Positions 52,141 through 62,376 of a stretch of 64,000 bases of DNA are shown here, piece by piece. The position numbers and the translations under genes are program-made. The notes beneath the pieces were generated by a model. It was not told where the DNA came from, searched no databases, and saw nothing but the letters and a program-made list of their open reading frames with translations. The first letter of the stretch is position 1. Each line of letters begins with the position of its first letter. This DNA comes from an uncultured Sterolibacteriaceae bacterium (GTDB lineage: Bacteria > Pseudomonadota > Gammaproteobacteria > Burkholderiales > Rhodocyclaceae): assembly GCA_937888595.1 (NCBI GenBank), contig CALARK010000001.1, positions 1-64,000 of the forward strand. The letters are read 5' to 3'.

Positions 52141-52917
52141 GTGACGCCGGACGTCCTGTCCGAACGTGACGGTGGCATCGCCACCATCACGCTGTTCAAT
52201 CCGGGAAAACTCAACGCGCTGAACGCCGCCATGTGGCGGCGTCTCGCGGAAGTTTTCCGCACGCTCGATGCGGACGAAAGCCTGCGCTGCGTCGTCGTGC
52301 GCGGCGAAGGAGCGGCCTTCGCCGCCGGCGGCGATCTGGTCGAGATGCAGACGGCGCGGGCCGACATCGACGGCGCGCTCGCATACCACGAGCAGGTCGC
52401 TGCGGCGCTCGACGCCATCGCCGGCTGCCGCCACCCGGTGGTCGCCGCGATCCGCGGCCCCTGCGTCGGCGGCGGGCTGGAAATCGCCTGCGCCTGCGAC
52501 CTGCGCATCGCCGGGGAGTCGGCCCGCTTCGGCGCGCCGATCAACCGGCTCGGCTTCTCGATGTATCCGGGCGAACTCGCCGGCCTGCTCCCGCTCGCCG
52601 GTCCGGCCGTAGTCAAGGAAATCCTGCTCGAGGGCCGCCTGCTGACGGCGCAGGAAGCCTACGACAAGGGCCTGCTGACCCGCGTGGTCGCCGATGCCGG
52701 CCTCGACGCCGAAACGGCGGCGACGGTGCAGCGCATCGCCGCCGGCGCCCCGCTCGTCGCACGCTGGCACAAGCAGTGGATCGCGCGCCTGCTCGACGGC
52801 AGGCCATTGACGGCGGCCGAAAAACGGGCATCCTTCGCATTTCTGGAATCGGCCGACTACCGCGAAGGGCTGGCCGCCTTTCTCGACAAGCGGCCGCCGC
52901 ACTTCACCGGTCAATGA
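52141..52917 (+). CDS. enoyl-CoA hydratase/isomerase family protein
   Basis: 258-residue crotonase-fold protein, GTG start at 52141 shortly after the flavoprotein stop. Oxyanion-hole segments GEGAAFAAGGDLVEM and GPCVGGGLEIACACDLRIA are present. Catalytic acid residues cannot be assigned with certainty, so hydratase or isomerase is open. Its place inside a sulfur-flavoured cluster is odd. Confidence 0.85.
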   Translation: MTPDVLSERDGGIATITLFNPGKLNALNAAMWRRLAEVFRTLDADESLRCVVVRGEGAAFAAGGDLVEMQTARADIDGALAYHEQVAAALDAIAGCRHPVVAAIRGPCVGGGLEIACACDLRIAGESARFGAPINRLGFSMYPGELAGLLPLAGPAVVKEILLEGRLLTAQEAYDKGLLTRVVADAGLDAETAATVQRIAAGAPLVARWHKQWIARLLDGRPLTAAEKRASFAFLESADYREGLAAFLDKRPPHFTGQ

Positions 52918-52932
52918 ACTGACGAGGAAACC

Positions 52933-53391
52933 ATGCTCCGCAAACTCCTCCCCCTTGCCGTCGCCGTGCTGGTCGCCGCCCCCCTCTCCCCGGCCATGGC
53001 CGAACCCGCCGCAAAAGTCGGCGCCGGCGGGACGGCAGCGGCCGCCGCAGGGAACCGCATCGTCATCCAGGTCAACGAGGACGACTCGAAAAAATGGAAC
53101 GCGGTGCTCGCCAACATCCGCAACATCCAGGCGGAACTCGGCGCGAAGAACGTCGCCATCGCCCTCGTCGCCATCGGCCCGGGGCTGGGCATGCTGACCG
53201 CCGACTCGCTCGCCGCCAACGGCGTGCAGGACGCCCTGGCGACCGGGGTCGAATTCGTCGCCTGCGGCAACTCGATGAAGGCGCAGCACGTCGCGAAGGA
53301 CGACCTCGTCAACGGCGTCGGCGTCGCCAAGGCCGGCTACGTCGAGATCATGCGGCGCCAGCAGCACGGCTGGACCTACCTGCATCCCTGA
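52933..53391 (+). CDS. periplasmic DsrE-family protein (1)
   Basis: 152 residues. Signal peptide MLRKLLPLAVAVLVAAPLSPAMA, then a DsrE fold (IVIQVNEDDSKKWNAVLANIRNIQAEL; VEFVACGNSMKA with a likely active Cys). Between them, KVGAGGTA (28-35) comes from a perfect repeat copy read antisense, directly after the signal cleavage site. Related in sequence to the second DsrE gene downstream. DsrE-fold proteins carry sulfur as persulfide in known systems; here the role is inference. Confidence 0.85.
   Translation: MLRKLLPLAVAVLVAAPLSPAMAEPAAKVGAGGTAAAAAGNRIVIQVNEDDSKKWNAVLANIRNIQAELGAKNVAIALVAIGPGLGMLTADSLAANGVQDALATGVEFVACGNSMKAQHVAKDDLVNGVGVAKAGYVEIMRRQQHGWTYLHP
53014..53036 (-). repeat. 23-bp dispersed repeat, copy 15 (perfect, in DsrE gene 1)
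   Basis: Perfect match, antisense to the gene; encodes KVGAGGTA at the start of the mature protein. Confidence 0.92.
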
Positions 53392-53488
53392 TCACGAAAT
53401 GGTTTTTTCACCGGCGCTGAACTGCTAACCTCCAGCGGCAACCGCGCGCCAGACGCGGACACTTCATTTACCCACCGGAGGAGTCACC

Positions 53489-53920
53489 ATGAAAAAGCTG
53501 CTGCCGCTGTGCCTGGTTTCCGCCGCCCTCGCTCTCGGCGGATGTGCCGGAACCGCCGAACAAAAGCAGGTCAAGACCATCTACCACATCAACGAAGGCA
53601 ACGAGCAGGCCTCCGCCGGCCTGCGCAACATCCGCAACCATCTCAATGCCGATCCCGGCGCCAAGATCGTCGTCGTCACCCACAGCAAGGGCGTCGACTT
53701 CCTGCTCGAGGGCGCGAAAGACAAGAACGGCAACGCCTACGATGCGATCGTCGACGACCTCGCCGCCAAGGGGGTCGAATTCAAGGTCTGCAACAACACG
53801 CTGGTCTCGCGCAAGCTCGACAAGCGCAACGTCATCATGAGCGCGAGCATCGTGCCCTCGGGTGTCGCCGAAGTCGGTCGCCTGCAGGCGCGCGAAGGAT
53901 ATGTCTATCTCAAGCCCTGA
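53489..53920 (+). CDS. DsrE-family lipoprotein (2)
   Basis: 143 residues. Lipoprotein signal MKKLLPLCLVSAALALGGC (lipobox LGGC, Cys19). The DsrE fold matches the upstream gene: IYHINEGNEQASAGLRNIRNHL, VEFKVCNNTLVSRKLDKRNVI, and a shared C-terminus (GYVYLKP versus GWTYLHP). So the two are probably a duplication giving one soluble and one membrane-anchored form. The ~97-bp gap before it carries a GGAGGAG ribosome-binding site. Confidence 0.86.
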   Translation: MKKLLPLCLVSAALALGGCAGTAEQKQVKTIYHINEGNEQASAGLRNIRNHLNADPGAKIVVVTHSKGVDFLLEGAKDKNGNAYDAIVDDLAAKGVEFKVCNNTLVSRKLDKRNVIMSASIVPSGVAEVGRLQAREGYVYLKP

Positions 53921-54572
53921 ACTGCCCAGCCTCGGGGAGGTCGATACCGTCCTGCTCGACATGGACGGCACGCTGCTCGACCTCCACTTCGACAACCACT
54001 TCTGGCAGGCCCATGTACCGCTACGCTACGCCGAGGCGCGCGGCCTGCCGCACGACATCGCCCGCGACGAACTGATGGCGCGCTATCACGCCCGCGCCGG
54101 CACCCTCGAATGGTATTCGGTGGATTTCTGGGAGACCGAGCTGGAGCTCGACATCATGCGGCTGAAGGAAGAGGTCGCACATCTGATCGCGGTGCACCCG
54201 GCCGTCACCGACTTCCTCGCCGCGATGCGCCAGGCGGGGAAGCGGCTGGTGCTCGCCACCAATGCCCATCACAAGAGCCTGACGCTGAAAATGGCGCGGA
54301 CCGGCCTCGAGCCGCATTTCGATGTACTCGTGAGTTCGCACGCGCTGGGCATCGCCAAGGAAGAGCCCCGCTTCTGGGGCAGGCTGCGCGAACTCGTGCC
54401 CTTCGACCCGGCGCGCACGCTGCTGGTCGACGACAGCCTGCCGGTACTCGACGCCGCACGGGCATACGGGATCCGGCACCTGCTCGCCGTACGCACGCCG
54501 GACACGAAACTTCCCCCCAAGGACACGCGCGACTATCCGGCCATCGACAGCTTCGCCGAGTTGCTGCGCTGA
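53901..54572 (+). CDS. GMP/IMP nucleotidase, HAD family (YrfG-like)
   Basis: 223 residues; HAD motifs LLDMDGTLLDLHFDN (I), ATNAHHKSLTLK (II), and VDDSLPVLDAA (IV). The FDNHFW...PLRYAE pattern and GTLEWYSVDFW are typical of YrfG/GMP nucleotidases. Start at 53901 overlaps the upstream lipoprotein gene by 20 bp, with a GAAGGA ribosome-binding site; an earlier Met at 53862 is less likely. Confidence 0.87.
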   Translation: MSISSPELPSLGEVDTVLLDMDGTLLDLHFDNHFWQAHVPLRYAEARGLPHDIARDELMARYHARAGTLEWYSVDFWETELELDIMRLKEEVAHLIAVHPAVTDFLAAMRQAGKRLVLATNAHHKSLTLKMARTGLEPHFDVLVSSHALGIAKEEPRFWGRLRELVPFDPARTLLVDDSLPVLDAARAYGIRHLLAVRTPDTKLPPKDTRDYPAIDSFAELLR

Positions 54573-54608
54573 ACCAGCGGCGCCGACTGCTGCGATAATC
54601 GCGGCATC

Positions 54609-56651
54609 TTGTCTTCCACGCACACCTTTCCGCTCTCCGGCCCCCTGCTGCGCGGCAGCCGTTGCCCGCGCGTCGCGCTGATCGGCCAGCCCCGCTCGGG
54701 CAAAAGCCGCGTCTTCCAGGCCGCATCGAGTACGGCGACCCGCCACGAACGGCTTGCCGGCGTCGGCCCCGCCTACGAGGAATGCCAGGTCGAGGTCGGC
54801 CTCGACCAGATCTCGCTGGTCGACCTGCCGGCCATCGACAGCTTCCATACGCTGGCCGGCGACATGCCCCATGCAACCGTGGTGCTCAAGTACCTGCTGT
54901 GGGGCGATCGCTGGCCGGCCATCGCGCACCACGAGGCGCACCAGCCCGAATCCTCGTTCGCCGCCCCCGACGTGCTGCTGCTGGTGATGGATGCCACGGC
55001 GCTCGAGCGCGACCTGGAACTCGCGCTCGAGCTCGCGCAGATCGGCAAGCCGATGGTGGTCGCCCTCAACCGCATGGACGAGGCACGCGCGAAGCGCCTG
55101 TTCATCAACGTACGCGCCCTGTCGGAAAAGCTCGGTGCGCCGGTCGTCCCCACGGTCGCCCACATGGGCATCGGGCTGGCCGACCTCTTCGGCACGGTCG
55201 TGCGCGCCGCCCGCGAGAAGCGGGCACCGACACCGCAGCCGCCCAGCCCGCACATCGCCGCGCACCTCGCCCCGATCGCCGACCTGGCAGGTCGGGCCGA
55301 CGTCGCCGCGGCTTTCGCGGTTCCCGTGACCTTCCTCGCCCTGCAGCTTGCGGAAAACGACGACTACTTCGCGCAGGAGCTGCGCTGTCATTTCGCCGCG
55401 CAGCACCGCGCCCTGCTCGACGCCCGCGACGCCGCCAGCGCCGTGCTGCCACGCCCGCTCGGCGAGGAGATCCACGCCGACCGCCACCACCGCGCCGCCC
55501 TGCTCTACGAAGCCGTCACGCGCCCGGGCAGCGGCGAGAAGCTGCCGGCCTGGCAGCGCTGGGCCGACGAGCTCTTCCTCCATCCGCGCTGGGGCTTCGC
55601 CGGCACGCTGGCGATCTTCGCCCTCGTGCTGTTCTTCGTTTTCGAGGTCAGCGCATTCCTCGACGGCCTCACCGTGGCGCGCCTCATCGAATGGGCAGCG
55701 CCCTGGCAGCCGGCCGATCTCGTCGGCGTGATCGGCCGGGCCATCCTCGACGGCTTCATCGGCCTGGCCGGCATCGTCATCCCCTACATGATTCCGCTCG
55801 TGCTGCTGCTCGTCTTCCTCGAGGAGTCGGGCATCATGCATCGCGTCGCCTTCGTCGTCGACCGCGGCTTCCACCAGCTCGGCCTGCACGGCGGCGTCGC
55901 GCTGCCCTTCCTGATGGGCCTGGGCTGCAACGTGCCGGCACTCGCCGCCACGGCTGCCGTCACCCACGGACGCGACCGCACCGTCGCCTCGCTGCTGATC
56001 ACCTTCCTGCCCTGCTCGGCGCGCTCGGCCATCCTGCTCGCCCTGGGCGGCAAGTATCTCGGCGGCTTCGGCGTGTTCGCCCTGTTCATGCTCGCACCCG
56101 TGGTCGTCAGCCTGATCGGCAAGCTGCTCAAGCGGCGCTACCCGGAAACCACGCCGGGCATGATCCAGGCAATCCCGCCCTACGCCCTGCCGACCGCCCA
56201 TGCCATGCTCGCCAACACCTGGGAGCGCAGCCGCGACATCGTCACCATCGTACTGCCCCTGCTCGTCGCCGGCAGCATCGTGCTCGCCCTGCTGGCGCAC
56301 TTCGGCGCCGATCGCTGGATCAACCTCGCGCTGACGCCCGTGACATCATGGTGGCTCGGCCTGCCCGCCGTCCTCGGTGTGCCGATCCTGTTCGGCGTGC
56401 TGCGCAAGGAACTGTCGCTGCTGATGGTCTTTCAGGCGCTCGGCACGCAGGAGCTCGCGGGCGTGCTCGACACGACGCAGATCGCCACCTTCCTCGTCTT
56501 CCTGACTTTCTATGTGCCCTGCGTGTCGACCTTCGCGATGATGCTCAGGCTGCTCGGCCGGCGCGAGGCATTCTTCTCGGTGGCCCTGTCGGTCGGCGCG
56601 GCCCTCGCCATCGCGATGGCCGTGCGCCTGCCGCTGGAACTGCTGCTTTAG
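54609..56651 (+). CDS. divergent FeoB-type ferrous iron transporter
   Basis: 680 residues with TTG start, preceded by GATAAT 9 bp upstream and no ribosome-binding site. G domain: G1 GQPRSGKS (26-33) is intact, but the G3 motif reads VDLPAIDS instead of DLPG, and the usual G2 Thr region is altered; NRMD serves as G4. The C-terminal half has the two Gate domains and about 9-10 helices (LPFLMGLGCNVPALAATA, FLPCSARSAILLALGG, YVPCVSTFAMML). No feoA nearby. Iron(II) transport is likely, but GTP hydrolysis may be altered. Confidence 0.82.
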   Translation: MSSTHTFPLSGPLLRGSRCPRVALIGQPRSGKSRVFQAASSTATRHERLAGVGPAYEECQVEVGLDQISLVDLPAIDSFHTLAGDMPHATVVLKYLLWGDRWPAIAHHEAHQPESSFAAPDVLLLVMDATALERDLELALELAQIGKPMVVALNRMDEARAKRLFINVRALSEKLGAPVVPTVAHMGIGLADLFGTVVRAAREKRAPTPQPPSPHIAAHLAPIADLAGRADVAAAFAVPVTFLALQLAENDDYFAQELRCHFAAQHRALLDARDAASAVLPRPLGEEIHADRHHRAALLYEAVTRPGSGEKLPAWQRWADELFLHPRWGFAGTLAIFALVLFFVFEVSAFLDGLTVARLIEWAAPWQPADLVGVIGRAILDGFIGLAGIVIPYMIPLVLLLVFLEESGIMHRVAFVVDRGFHQLGLHGGVALPFLMGLGCNVPALAATAAVTHGRDRTVASLLITFLPCSARSAILLALGGKYLGGFGVFALFMLAPVVVSLIGKLLKRRYPETTPGMIQAIPPYALPTAHAMLANTWERSRDIVTIVLPLLVAGSIVLALLAHFGADRWINLALTPVTSWWLGLPAVLGVPILFGVLRKELSLLMVFQALGTQELAGVLDTTQIATFLVFLTFYVPCVSTFAMMLRLLGRREAFFSVALSVGAALAIAMAVRLPLELLL

Positions 56652-58611
56652 CGGCCGGACGGGGCCAGCAGCGCGCGCGCGACGAAGTCTGGAGAAACGC
56701 GTGCCTTCGGCACGCGTGGCTGGTGGGGAGCGAACCAGCCACGCACATCCTCGTCCAGCCCGAGACCATGCATGTAGTTGTACAACGCCTTGTCGAGCGC
56801 CTGGCCGAGCGCGGCATGATCGACACCGGTCGGGTCGGTGAAGCGCACGTCGTTCTTCGCGAAGCCGGCGTGCGGCACTGGCTGGAGCGTGATGCCGTAG
56901 CGGGCGGGATCACGGCCCACCGGGGAATGGACAGTGCAGGCGAAGCGGTGGAAAAAGCCCGAGTGGATGCAGCCGGCGGCGAACAGCTGGCGCACGTACT
57001 CGAGCGCGTCGACGGTGTCCTGCACGGTCTGCGTCGGAAAGCCGTACATCAGGTAGGCATGCACGAGGATGCCGGCGTCGGCGAAGGCGCGCGTGACGCG
57101 CGCGACCTGTTCGACCGAGACGCCCTTCTGCATGAGCTTGAGCAGGCGGTCGGAGGCGACTTCGAGGCCGCCGGAGACGGCAATGCAGCCACTGTCCGCG
57201 AGCTTCTCGCACAGCTCGGGGGTGAAGGATTTCTCGAAGCGGATGTTGCCCCACCAGGAGATGACGCACTGGCGACGCGCCAGTTCGTCGGCCAGCGCGG
57301 CGAGCGCCTTGGGCGGCGCGGCCTCGTCGACGAAATGGAAGCCGGTTTGTCCCGTCTCGGCGACGACGGCCTCGATGCGATCGACCAGCGTCGCGGCAGC
57401 GACGGCGTCGTAGCGGCCGATGTAGTCGAGACTGGTGTCGCAGAAGCTGCATTTCTTCCAGTAGCAGCCGTGCGCGACGGTGAGCTTGTTCCAGCGGCCG
57501 TCCGACCAGAGGCGGTGCATGGGGTTGAGCATGTCGAGCACTGAGAGGTAACGGTCGAGCGGCAGGCCGTCCCAGGTCGGCGTGCCGACTGCGGCGAAGG
57601 GGATGTCCGGCTCATCGCCGGCGAGGTAGCGCACTTCTCCCTCATCGCGCACGAAAGTACGCACGAGTTTTTCCCGTGGCCGCCGGGTTGGCCCATGTTC
57701 GCGCAGGTGTTCGAGCAGCGCGAGCAGCGGCCGTTCGCCGTCGTCGAGGCAGACGAAATCGAAGAAGTCGAAGACGCGCGGTTCGGCGAGTTCGCGCAGC
57801 TCGGTGTTGGCGAAACCGCCGCCGAGCACGACGACGACATCCGGCGCGGCGCGCTTGATCTCCTGCGCGATGCGGAAGGCGCCATAGACGTTGCCGGGAA
57901 AGGGCGCGGAAACCAGCACGATGTTCGGCGCATGGCGTGCCAGCGCCTCGTGCGTCAGCGCCTGCAGGGTTTCATCGACCCACGTGGGCGGCGCGGCGAG
58001 CGCCTGCGCCAGCGGTTCGAAGGTTGGCTGGCTCAGCGCCAGCGATTCGGCGTAGCGCACCAACTCGAAGCGCGGGTCGAGGGCCTCACGCAGCGCATCG
58101 GCGACGTCGTCGAGGAACAGCGTGGCGAAGTGGCGGGCGCGGTCCTGCAGGCCGAGCGCGCCGAAGGCCCAGGCGAGCGGATCGCCGCCCCCATCGTCCG
58201 CATGGGGGTCGACATACTCGTCGAGCGCGGCGAAGCGCGGCCCCTCGGGCAGGAAGGCACGGCCGGCGATGCGCCAGGCGAGGCTGGGGTCGCGCCCCTG
58301 CAGGAAGGCGACGGCCGGTTCGATGGCGGCGCGGTAGCGCGGGAACTCGTGCAGAAAGACGCGCAGCGTCGGCGAGCGAGCGCGCTTGGGCAGCGCGGCG
58401 GCGGCCTCCCGCACCCGGTCCAGCCCGGCGACGGAAAACAGCTGCAGCACCAGGGCGAGGGCGAGGTCTTCCTGCACGGCGTGGATGCCGCGCGAACGCA
58501 GGAAGCCGGTCAGGTAGGCCGTCGCGGGATAGGGCGTGTTGAGCTGCGTCATCGGCGGGATGATCGACAGCACACGCGCCGACCACTCGCGTGTCGACGC
58601 CGGGCGCGGAA

Positions 58612-58615
<4 letters not shown>
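56648..58615 (-). CDS. B12-binding domain radical SAM protein
   Basis: 655 residues from MIPRPASTREW. N-terminal B12-binding Rossmann region (IVLVSAPFPGNVYGAFRIAQ, VVVLGGGFANTEL), then a radical SAM core with the Fe-S cysteines in HGCYWKKCSFCDTSLDYIG (CX4CX2C, a spacing known in this subfamily) and GFHFVDEAAPP. Substrate unknown. Its start overlaps the ClpX-like stop (ATGA), and its stop overlaps the convergent feoB stop by 4 bp. Confidence 0.85.
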
Positions 58616-59619
<1,004 letters not shown>

Positions 59620-59625
59620 GGACGC

Positions 59626-59631
59626 TAGAAT
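59626..59631 (+). promoter_or_regulatory. -10-like TAGAAT just before cutA
   Basis: TAGAAT ends 6 bp before the cutA ATG (59638), with no ribosome-binding sequence between, so transcription would start at or next to the ATG. No clear -35. Confidence 0.4.
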
Positions 59632-59637
59632 AGCAGC

Positions 59638-59982
59638 ATGACCCCGTTGCTGGTGATCACCAACCTGCCCGATGCGGCGAGCGCCCGTACGCTCGCCGGC
59701 GTTCTCGTCGGGATGCGGCTGGCCGCCTGCGTGAGCATCCTCGCGCCCTGCCGCTCGGTCTACCGCTGGGAAGGCAGGATCGAGGACGCCGAGGAGGTGC
59801 CGCTGCTGATCAAGACCACGGCCGTGCGCTACGCCGCCCTGGAAGCCGCGATCCGCGAACGCCATCCCTACGAACTTCCCGAGATCGTTGCTGTCCCACT
59901 CACGCACGGCCTGCCGGAGTACCTCGGCTGGGTCGCCACGGAAACCACGGACCCACTCGCCCACGCCCAGGCTCCCTCATGA
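59638..59982 (+). CDS. cutA: divalent-cation tolerance protein CutA
   Basis: 114 residues, trimeric ferredoxin-like fold; NLPDAASARTLAGVLVGMRLAACVSIL, SVYRWEGRIEDAEEVPLLIKTT and HPYELPEIVAVPLTHGLPEYLGWV are family motifs. Overlaps dsbD by 4 bp; cutA-dsbD linkage is common and suggests a copper/thiol context. Confidence 0.95.
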   Translation: MTPLLVITNLPDAASARTLAGVLVGMRLAACVSILAPCRSVYRWEGRIEDAEEVPLLIKTTAVRYAALEAAIRERHPYELPEIVAVPLTHGLPEYLGWVATETTDPLAHAQAPS

Positions 59983-61763
59983 TCGCGCGCCTCCTCGCCC
60001 TGCTCTGGCTGGCCCTGCTCAGCCCCTTCCTCCATGCCGCCGAGCCGCTCGATCCCGAGCAGGCCTACCGTTTCTCCACCCGCCTGCTCGACGAAAAAAC
60101 CGTCGAGGCGCGCTGGGACGTGGAGACCGATTACTACCTGTACAAGGGAAAGATCGCATTTTCGGCCGACGGCGTGAAGCTCGGCACGCCCGAACTGCCA
60201 AAGGGGGAGGAGAAGGACGACGAATTCTTTGGCCGCGTCGAGACCCTGCGCGGGCAGGTGACCGCCCGCATCCCCATCGTCGAGGGTGTCCCCCCCTTCA
60301 CGCTGAAAGCCGAGTCGCAAGGCTGCTGGGACGGCGGCGTCTGCTACCCGCCGCTGACCCAGGCAGCGAAGATTTCGCTCGCATCGATGGGTAGCGCGTC
60401 CGCACCTGCTGCCAATACCGCCAGCGCCGTCCCGCCGGCGCCGACTTTTGCGAATGCCGGCAGCGGCAGCAGCGGCGACGAATCCGGCGAGATCGCCAAG
60501 CTGCTCAAGGGCGCGAGCTTCTGGGTCGCGGTCGTCACCTTCTTCGGCTTCGGCCTGCTGCTCTCGCTGACGCCCTGCGTCTTCCCGATGATCCCGATCC
60601 TCTCCGGCATCATCGTCAACCACGGCCACGCCGTGACGCACCTGCGCGCCTTCACGCTCTCGCTCGCCTATGTGCTGGGCATGGCGGTCACCTACGCCGT
60701 CGTCGGCGTCGCGGCGGGTTTCAGCGGCACGCTGCTCTCGGCCGCGCTGCAGAATGCCTGGGTGCTCGGCGCCTTCGCGCTGGTGTTCGTCGTCCTCTCG
60801 TTCTCGATGTTCGGCTTCTACGAGCTGCAGCTGCCTGCCGCGCTGCAGTCGAAGCTCTCGGATACCGCCAACAAGCAGGGCGGCAGCCTCGGCGCCATCG
60901 GTCTGATGGGCGCGCTCTCGGCGCTGATCGTCGGCCCCTGCGTCGCTGCGCCGCTGGCCGGCGCGCTGCTCTACATCGCGCAGACGAAGGATGCCGTCCT
61001 CGGCGGCCTCGCCCTCTTCGCCATGGGCCTCGGCATGGGCGCGCCGCTGCTGGCCGTCGGCGTGTTCTCGCGCTCCTTCCTGCCGAAGACCGGCCCGTGG
61101 ATGGAGGCGGTCAAGAAATTCTTCGGCGTCGTGCTGCTCGCCACCGCGTTGTGGCTGGTCTCGCCGGTGCTGCCGGGCTGGGCGACGATGCTCGGCTGGG
61201 CGGCGCTGCTGATCGTGCCGGCCATCTACCTGCACGCGCTCGACCCGCTGCCGCCCAATGTCCACGGCTGGCAGCGCTTCTGGAAAGGCATCGGCGTGGC
61301 GATGCTGCTGTACGGCGCCGCACTGCTGCTCGGCCTGCTCGGCGGCGGGCGCGACCCGCTCCAGCCGCTCGCCTTCCTGCGTTCGGCCGGGGCGACCGCC
61401 GTCTCGCCGGCGCCGACTTTTGAAAAGATCAACAGCGTCATCGAGCTCGACGCCCGCATTGCCGGTTCGACAAAGCCGGTCATGCTGGACTTCTACGCCG
61501 ACTGGTGCGTGAGCTGCAAGGAGATGGAGAAGTTCACCTTCTCCGATGCGCAGGTCGCCGCGAAGATGGCGCAATTCACGCTGCTCAAGGCCGACGTCAC
61601 CGCCAACAACGAAGACGACAAGGCGCTGCTGAAGCGCTTCGGCCTGTTCGGCCCGCCCGGCATCATCTTCTTCAGGGATGGCCAGGAAATCACCGGCCTG
61701 CGCGTCGTCGGCTACCAGCCGGCCGACCAGTTCCTGCCGACGCTCGAGAAAGCGTCGCGCTAA
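59979..61763 (+). CDS. dsbD: thiol:disulfide interchange protein DsbD
   Basis: 594 residues; carries electrons from thioredoxin to periplasmic DsbC/DsbE. Signal peptide to about 21; alpha domain with CWDGGVCYPP (~109-118); eight-helix core with LTPCVFPMIP and GPCVAAPL; gamma thioredoxin domain with DWCVSCKEME (~510). Both interdomain linkers hold a repeat-coded octapeptide: AVPPAPTF (150-157) and AVSPAPTF (474-481). It would also feed cytochrome c maturation. Confidence 0.96.
   Translation: MIARLLALLWLALLSPFLHAAEPLDPEQAYRFSTRLLDEKTVEARWDVETDYYLYKGKIAFSADGVKLGTPELPKGEEKDDEFFGRVETLRGQVTARIPIVEGVPPFTLKAESQGCWDGGVCYPPLTQAAKISLASMGSASAPAANTASAVPPAPTFANAGSGSSGDESGEIAKLLKGASFWVAVVTFFGFGLLLSLTPCVFPMIPILSGIIVNHGHAVTHLRAFTLSLAYVLGMAVTYAVVGVAAGFSGTLLSAALQNAWVLGAFALVFVVLSFSMFGFYELQLPAALQSKLSDTANKQGGSLGAIGLMGALSALIVGPCVAAPLAGALLYIAQTKDAVLGGLALFAMGLGMGAPLLAVGVFSRSFLPKTGPWMEAVKKFFGVVLLATALWLVSPVLPGWATMLGWAALLIVPAIYLHALDPLPPNVHGWQRFWKGIGVAMLLYGAALLLGLLGGGRDPLQPLAFLRSAGATAVSPAPTFEKINSVIELDARIAGSTKPVMLDFYADWCVSCKEMEKFTFSDAQVAAKMAQFTLLKADVTANNEDDKALLKRFGLFGPPGIIFFRDGQEITGLRVVGYQPADQFLPTLEKASR
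60426..60448 (+). repeat. 23-bp dispersed repeat, copy 16 (perfect, dsbD linker 1)
   Basis: Perfect match, sense direction; AVPPAPTF between the alpha domain and the membrane core of DsbD. Confidence 0.92.
61398..61420 (+). repeat. 23-bp dispersed repeat, copy 17 (dsbD linker 2)
   Basis: 22 of 23 match (base 7 T for C), sense direction; AVSPAPTF between the last membrane helix and the gamma domain of DsbD, 949 bp from copy 16. Confidence 0.9.
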
Positions 61764-61779
61764 TCCGAAGGGAGTTCCC

Positions 61780-62376
61780 ATGTTCACCGGCATCGTCGCC
61801 GCCACCGGCAAGATCACCCATCTGCAACCCCTCGAAACCGGCCTGCGCCTCACCGTCGCGGCCCCCGGCCTCGACCTCAAGGATGTCGCGCTCGGCGATT
61901 CCATCGCGCACAGCGGCGTCTGCCTCACCGTCATCGCCAAGAAGCGGGGCGCCTATCAGGTCGACGTCTCGCGCGAGACGCTCGACTGCACCGTCGGCCT
62001 CGATGAACTCGGCGGCGAGGTGAACCTCGAAAAGGCGATGCGGCTGTCCGACTTCATCGGCGGCCACCTCGTTTCCGGCCATGTCGATGGCGTCGGCACG
62101 GTGGTCAAGTTCGACAAGATCGGCGAATCGCACGAACTCGTCATCGCGGCACCGAAGAAGCTGGCGAAATACATCGCGCGCAAGGGCTCGATCACCGTCG
62201 ACGGCGTCTCGCTGACCACCAACAAGGTGAAGGGCAAGGGTGGACGCGAGTTCTCGATCAACCTGATCCCGCACACCGTGCAGGTGACGACGCTGAAACG
62301 CCTGCAGCCCGGCGCGAAGGTCAACCTCGAGGTCGACCTGATCGCCCGCTACGTCGAGCGCATGCTAGGCGCCTAG
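61780..62376 (+). CDS. ribE: riboflavin synthase, alpha subunit
   Basis: 198 residues from MFTGIVAATGKI (GGGAG ribosome-binding site). Two lumazine-binding repeats, each ending in the GVCLTV (first) and GVSLTT (second) type motifs. Dismutates 6,7-dimethyl-8-ribityllumazine to riboflavin. An upstream in-frame extension lies within dsbD and is rejected. No FMN riboswitch is visible in the 16-bp gap. Overlaps the convergent chemoreceptor gene by 4 bp. Confidence 0.95.
   Translation: MFTGIVAATGKITHLQPLETGLRLTVAAPGLDLKDVALGDSIAHSGVCLTVIAKKRGAYQVDVSRETLDCTVGLDELGGEVNLEKAMRLSDFIGGHLVSGHVDGVGTVVKFDKIGESHELVIAAPKKLAKYIARKGSITVDGVSLTTNKVKGKGGREFSINLIPHTVQVTTLKRLQPGAKVNLEVDLIARYVERMLGA

Noticed and set aside
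54574..54590. GCGGCGCCGACTGC before feoB, like the repeat core
   Set aside because: Only about 10 bases of the core match and the ACTTT end is absent.
59620..59964. Upstream extension of the ClpX-like frame
   Set aside because: It lies opposite cutA; the ATG at 59619 gives a standard ClpX-like N-terminus.
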